Made by a program: the position numbers and the translations under genes. A stretch of DNA of 10,498 nt from Gracilaria caudata (lineage: Eukaryota > Rhodophyta > Florideophyceae > Gracilariales > Gracilariaceae), in contig JASCIV010000873.1 of assembly GCA_030374735.1 (NCBI GenBank), forward strand, positions 1 through 10,498, written 5' to 3'. Positions 6,113 to 10,498 of this stretch are shown piece by piece. The stretch's first letter is position 1, and each line of letters opens with the position of its first letter. The notes beneath the pieces are model-generated. The model had not been told where the DNA came from and ran no database searches. It saw only the letters and a list, made by a program, of their open reading frames with translations.

Positions 6113-8738
6113 ATGCGCTCTTATGGCAGCTTCGCGTCCGACGGAGCCCCGAGCTCGCCGTCTTCGTCGGGTGACGCTCCGGCGCAGGGCTTCTCCCCTC
6201 CGCCCTGGTCGCCTCCTCTGCCCTCGCAACCGCCTACCACATTCGCATCCAGCCCGTTCAGTCCGCCGCCCGCGCCACGCACACCGTCCACACCCGCGCC
6301 GGACCTGGCGTCGTATGGCTCCGCGCCACCGTCCGGCTGGGAGTATGTGCTCGTGTTTCCGCACACGCTGCCGCCGCTTGACGAGCATGCCATGCTCACC
6401 CGTCATGCACGCGCACGCGTGCTGGCGCGCTTGAGAGCCGCGCGCTTTGCGTACGCGCAGACTTGGTTGCCGGCGCAGCGTTGTGTGCTGGTGCAACTTG
6501 CTCTTCCTGAGCCCGAGTTGGAGCTGGCCGCAGAACAGCTTGCCATCGAGCTGCAATTGTTGCCTCGTTATGGGAGTGGCTATTTGCCGTACGCGAGAGA
6601 TCGCTCTCACGTATTTAGTAACGACATACGGCGCCAGAATGGCTTGCCGTACTTCACTTCTGCGACGCGTCTCCGTATTACCGTCGAAGCGCTCACGGAG
6701 CGTGACGGTTGGGGTGCTGCTATTGACTTGCATCACCTGCGTCGTAATGGCTATGTATCTCATGCTTTTCCGCTACATGCTGAGCCCGACCGTACCAATC
6801 TGCTCAACATCTCTGTCTTTGATCGATTATGGAAACCAGGCAGTTATATGCCCATTCCTGAGTTGCGCCACTACTTTGGCACACGAGTTACCATATACTT
6901 CGCGTGGCTTGTGTTTTATGCACGAATGTTGATGGGTATTGCCTTGTTATCTATTCCTGTGTATTTCATTATTACGAGGTCTCATTCGATGCACATCATT
7001 GATTGGACGCGTTTGTTGTTTGGACTTGCGTTGTGCTTCTGGGGTACTTACTGGTTGGAACACTGGAAGCGACGAAACTTTGTGCTCAACGTCAAATGGG
7101 GTCTCACCGACTTTCAAGACGAAAGGGAAAGCAGCCAGGTGCGTCGTGATTTTCGCGGTGTCGATGAAACCGGTTTTTATAGTAGAGGAGGTTTCGTGCA
7201 TCTTTCCGATATGCATCCCTCCACCGGAGGTACCATTCGCGACGGAAGAATGCGTACGCGTTTGCTCCATTCTGACTTACCGGGTGTTCCGGATCAATTG
7301 GTGGATGTTGTCGCCATGGGTGGTACAAAAGATCCAGACTTCGTTCTTGAGGCACCAGTAACCGGATTGGTGTTTGCAGATCTTCCAATTCATCCGTACA
7401 GAAACAAGACTACTTTTAAGCGCCGTTTGTATGTGTCTGTCGCAGTGACGTTGTTCTTTTCGTTGTGTGTCGCTGTTGCTTCGTTTTCCATTCTGTTTTA
7501 CAAGGCGGAGATTGTTGACTTGTTTGACACATTTGGTGCTGCTCGTATTGCCAATTCAGTTCCGGGAATTGCTACAGCATTACTTATTTCTATTTCTGAC
7601 CCGCTGTGGAAAACTGTTTCAGGAAAACTAACCGATTGGGAGAACCATCGTACGAATCAATCATATGAGAACAGTCTCATTGTGAAACGCTTTGCATTTC
7701 AGTTCATATCCAGTAAGTTCTTTCATGTGTTTGCTTCTCCGATTTGCACTTGCCGTCCTCTGCTACTCATTTTTCACCGTTTCTGACTTTGCTCTCGATG
7801 CCTGTTTGTTTGCTTCCACACTCAATTTTACGAAAGATTACATTTCCTTGTTCTACATCGCCTTTGTCAAGCCCTTCACCTTATCTGATCCATGTATCAT
7901 TGGGCCGTTTTCTTCGGAACCTGACTGTATGTACGAACTTCAAACACAATTAACATCCTTACTCATCACAAGGGCAACCATTCAACAACTTCTCGAGTTA
8001 GGGATTCCATCCATTATTTACCAAGTTAATCGCTGGCTCAAGAAGAAGGACCAGGAAGAACAAGAAGAGCAAATGACTGAAGAAGAACGTGAGCAGCTTT
8101 TGGCAGAAGGGGCAACCTTAAATACGACTGAAGACGATCCTGTCATTAAGCAACTTAACAAAGCCCCCTATAACTCCACTATCGAAGACTATGGTGAACT
8201 TGTCGTTCAGCATGGCTATCTTGTCATGTTTGGACTAGCCTTTCCCTTAGCAGCAGTCATTAACTTATTGAACAACGTTATTGAATCACGTACCGATCTG
8301 TACAAACTGCTCGTCGTGCAAAAGCGGCCGGATGCAGATGAAGCGGAGAACATTGGCGTATGGTTAGGTGTCCTGAGCTTTCTTTCAGTTGCTTCAGCAA
8401 TGACCACAGCTGGCTTGGTGACAATCACCACACCTGCCCTTCAACGACTATTACCAGATTTCATTGGGGATTCAGCCGAGCGATATCCCGCTGCATCGTT
8501 TATCATTTTTGAACATATCATGTTGTGGATTAGATGGCTTGTCGGTTTTCTAGTTGGTGACAGGCCTGCTTCCGCATATCGCACTCTGGCTAGACAGGAG
8601 TTTTTGAAAGCCCGCTGTTTTAATGTTGAATGGAGGCCGTACTATCGTGCCAATAACTGGGAAAATGATGTTGAACTTCATCAACATTTGCGGCTTTCAG
8701 AAGACGTTGAGCCCTCCAACGATGAGGAAGTATCTTGA
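6113..8738 (+). CDS. Anoctamin / TMEM16-family membrane protein, one intron
   Basis: The join 6113-7712 plus 7837-8738 gives an 833-residue protein from the first in-frame ATG; a stop lies upstream at 6050-6052. TMEM16 proteins are dimeric lipid scramblases and/or ion channels, usually gated by calcium. Residues 1-75 are Ser/Pro-rich, then a cytosolic domain starts at about GWEYVLVFP. About nine to ten membrane segments follow, the first near 258-286. Diagnostic matches are ISVFDRLWKPGSYMPIPELRHYFG, LTDWENHRTNQSYENSLI (506-523) with FQFISNYISLFYIAFVK spanning the splice junction, LLELGIPSII (around Glu587), and FPLAAVINLLNNVIESRTD with Glu683 and Asp687. The last two residues correspond to the conserved acidic calcium ligands of TM8. 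An acidic loop (KKKDQEEQEEQMTEEE) lies between two late membrane segments. Length is typical. Channel versus scramblase activity, and plasma membrane versus ER location, cannot be read from sequence. Confidence 0.92.
7713..7836 (+). other. Intron in the anoctamin gene (124 nt)
   Basis: The donor is GTAAGT and the acceptor is CGAAAG, with a TTCTGAC branch-point-like motif (A at 7786, 50 nt from the end) followed by a CT-rich stretch. It is a phase 1 intron: the split codon A|AT gives Asn and restores FQFISNYISLFYIAF, which matches the TMEM16 consensus. Without splicing the frame stops at 7784-7786. The junction is fixed by the conserved protein sequence on both sides. Confidence 0.9.
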
Positions 8739-9769
8739 TACCCATTTCGCGCGCATTGGTATAGAATAATCGTTGCGTTTTCGCTGAACGCCTTGCACCG
8801 CCCAAAACTCACTATACGGGTGGTTCGTGAGCGTGCAGCTTGTAGCGAAAAAAAGCGAGTCTGCTAGTCTGAATAATTGTTTCCAGTACTTGTTACACGA
8901 CAGGAGTGTTCGATATCATTTTGCTTGTACTAGACACTGGTTCCAAACGTTAAAAACTGATTATCAACAGTCCGATCAAATTGTCGCAAGTGCTTTAAAA
9001 GAGTTCCTCCACTTCCCGCACGGGCCATCAAGGAAAAGATGTTATATGGGCCAGTATTTACCAGGATCTTTGGCAAACCCAAGTCCTTCTTGTCGTTTAT
9101 AGCGGTAAAACTGTGCGGACTTGAATACTTTGTGGCAATGGGTTTTGCGCAAAGGAAACAGTCCAGAGTATGATTCCCAAGATGGTCCACTGTGTTGGGC
9201 AGAATCCATGGTCGTGCAGAGCAGTACTCGGTAACTTCCATTCCCTTTCTCGGCCAAAAGTATTTATCCCCCGCAACTCCAACATGATCGTTCTAGCTGC
9301 AGAAGACATGGGCAATACATTCCTTTGCATAGCTTCCAATTTGTCCCTCCAAATCTCAAATGTATCACGTTCACCTGAAAACGATGAGCTATCTGTGGAA
9401 CAAATGACCTTCATTGAAACTTCATTGAAACAAGTCCAAGGGTAATCACCCGGTCGAATACTGCACAACTGTTAATCACAAGCTTTGACGGTGATATCCG
9501 CCGGATTAGAAGCCGATTACGCAACCGAGAATTCCTTAGCGTTTCCTTTCGACCTCTGCATTTCGTCTTCAACCGATTGGAATTCGTTGCTGATCTTCGC
9601 AACACTGTACATTTCCCACTCCCTGTAAAGCCTATGAAGTGAACCTTGGAGGGTTGGGCTGCTATACGACTGCTATACATGCTTTGGTTCAGGAACTCGG
9701 TTCACAGATCTCGAAGTCTATTCTTCTTGAAAGCATTGAACTTAGCCCTGGTATCCACATCCATCAATA
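8739..9769. other. Intergenic region between anoctamin and GT14 genes, no convincing gene
   Basis: About 1 kb of roughly balanced composition. Open frames of 60-125 codons exist on both strands but show no domain I recognise, and they overlap one another. An exact tandem duplication of 11 bp (TTCATTGAAAC) lies at 9410-9431. No tRNA-like or terminal-repeat structure was seen. The anoctamin 3' UTR and the GT14 promoter and 5' UTR should be here. Confidence 0.5.
9410..9431. repeat. Exact 11-bp tandem duplication
   Basis: TTCATTGAAAC occurs twice head to tail at 9410-9420 and 9421-9431. It lies in non-coding sequence and is probably a replication-slippage duplication. Confidence 0.7.
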
Positions 9770-10498
9770 ATGTTCGTGTTTTTGCCAACGAGAAGACGCA
9801 AGGTTCGTTCGCGGTATTTTCAGTTTCATCCAGCCGCTTTGGTAAAGGCTCTCCTCGCAGTATGGGTGCTATGGTCTATCACTCGTGTGCTGCGATATAG
9901 AAGAACAGGGCCAAAAATGTCTGTCGTGCGGAAACAGATAGAATTGTTACGGGTGAAAAAGAAGGTACGGTATGAACTGCAAAGGTTCTCTGATCAAGTC
10001 AGTTCAGGTTCAATGAGTTATCGGTCACATCGTCCGAAGAATTTCTCTGGAGGCGATAGGGAAGCAAATATTGCTTTCTTCGTACAAATATCGAAAACAA
10101 ACATCAACCTCGTTCCTCGTCTTCTTTCTCGAATATGGCATCCCAAAAACATATACTGCCTTCATTTCGATAAGAAAATTTCACCCAGAATGAAGAATGT
10201 GTTTGAAAGCGTGATCATCGGAAATGAGGATCTGAAGAATGTAATCTTGCTGCAAAGCACCGTTGTCACTTACTCTGGTGTATCAATGCTTCTGAACACC
10301 CTTGACAGCATTGAGACGTTGCTTGATCGAGACCAAACCTGGGACTATTACATTAATTTGAGTGGTTCCGACTACCCTCTGGTGTCTCCCGTTGGGATTC
10401 GTCGTCTCCTCGGCCAGAAAATTATCGTTGGAAAGAAAGCTTCGTTTGTCCATGTTTCAACCTCTCGAAGCTCTTGGGATAGACTCTTGAGGCAGAGG
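9770..10498 (+). CDS. GT14-family glycosyltransferase (core-2/I-branching or xylosyltransferase-like), 3' end beyond window
   Basis: The frame is open from the ATG at 9770 to the last base: 243 codons with no stop, so the gene is truncated by the window. An in-frame stop lies upstream at 9743-9745. The N-terminus is a type II Golgi anchor: a basic cytosolic tail (PTRRRKVRSR), a membrane segment (ALVKALLAVWVLWSITRVL, 23-41) and a stem with a short helical, basic stretch (50-73). The catalytic domain begins at about residue 100 (IAFFVQI), with LSRIWHPKNIYCLHFD (119-134), the VTYSGVSML segment (166-174), and the family hallmark WDYYINLSGSDYPL (191-204). GT14 enzymes transfer xylose, GlcNAc or glucuronic acid onto glycoproteins or proteoglycans in the Golgi. 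The missing C-terminal half prevents assigning donor or acceptor. Confidence 0.88.
   Translation, partial: MFVFLPTRRRKVRSRYFQFHPAALVKALLAVWVLWSITRVLRYRRTGPKMSVVRKQIELLRVKKKVRYELQRFSDQVSSGSMSYRSHRPKNFSGGDREANIAFFVQISKTNINLVPRLLSRIWHPKNIYCLHFDKKISPRMKNVFESVIIGNEDLKNVILLQSTVVTYSGVSMLLNTLDSIETLLDRDQTWDYYINLSGSDYPLVSPVGIRRLLGQKIIVGKKASFVHVSTSRSSWDRLLRQR

Noticed and set aside
5475..6113. 212-codon minus-strand frame across the PP2C 5' end and divergent promoter
   Set aside because: It is Arg/Ala-rich, lacks an ATG before the phosphatase overlap, and runs out of frame with the PP2C motifs. It is probably a GC-driven open frame.
8216..8431. 71-codon minus-strand frame within anoctamin exon 2
   Set aside because: It is a shadow of the strongly conserved TM8 region of the anoctamin.
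8930..9468. Overlapping minus-strand frames that could be a decayed frameshifted gene or retroelement remnant
   Set aside because: The frames read plausibly protein-like in patches (e.g. TFEIWRDKLEAMQRN), but no reverse transcriptase, integrase, transposase or terminal repeat is visible. A protein database search would be decisive.
9411..9680. Minus-strand frame containing GFTGSGKC, resembling a P-loop
   Set aside because: The required Ser/Thr after GK is Cys, no Walker B or other ATPase motif follows, and the frame is short and basic.

Overview
The window looks like nuclear DNA of a eukaryote, probably a unicellular alga or other protist. It holds four complete protein genes and the 5' part of a fifth. 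All five belong to families that are typical of eukaryotes: a DGAT1-type acyltransferase, a membrane-anchored prolyl 4-hydroxylase-like protein, a PP2C phosphatase, an anoctamin (TMEM16) and a GT14 glycosyltransferase. At least two genes carry short spliceosomal introns (72 and 124 nt). Base composition is patchy: very GC-rich at about 1-1000, 1950-2330 and 5450-6500, and more balanced elsewhere. Gene density, short introns and gene content would fit a red alga or a stramenopile, but the sequence alone does not settle the lineage.

Layout, left to right: DGAT1-like acyltransferase on the minus strand (114-1721); a long gap of about 1.4 kb (1722-3109) that may hold one small secreted-protein ORF and a pair of palindromic E-boxes; a P4H-like gene on the plus strand (3110-4468, one intron); a convergent PP2C phosphatase on the minus strand (4612-5646), only 143 bp away; a 466-bp divergent promoter region rich in ACGT cores (5647-6112); an anoctamin on the plus strand (6113-8738, one intron); about 1 kb with no convincing gene (8739-9769); and a GT14 glycosyltransferase on the plus strand (9770 to the window edge, truncated).

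The genes do not form a known pathway or operon-like system. Four of the five products are predicted membrane proteins of the ER, Golgi or cell surface: the acyltransferase makes storage lipid, the P4H-like and GT14 proteins would act on secreted glycoproteins, and the anoctamin is a lipid scramblase or ion channel. I found no mobile element, CRISPR array, tRNA or rRNA. The most notable observations are a P4H-fold protein that lacks the HxD iron-binding pair, two introns that share an unusual AAAG acceptor architecture, and a DGAT1 homologue with some SOAT-like sequence.
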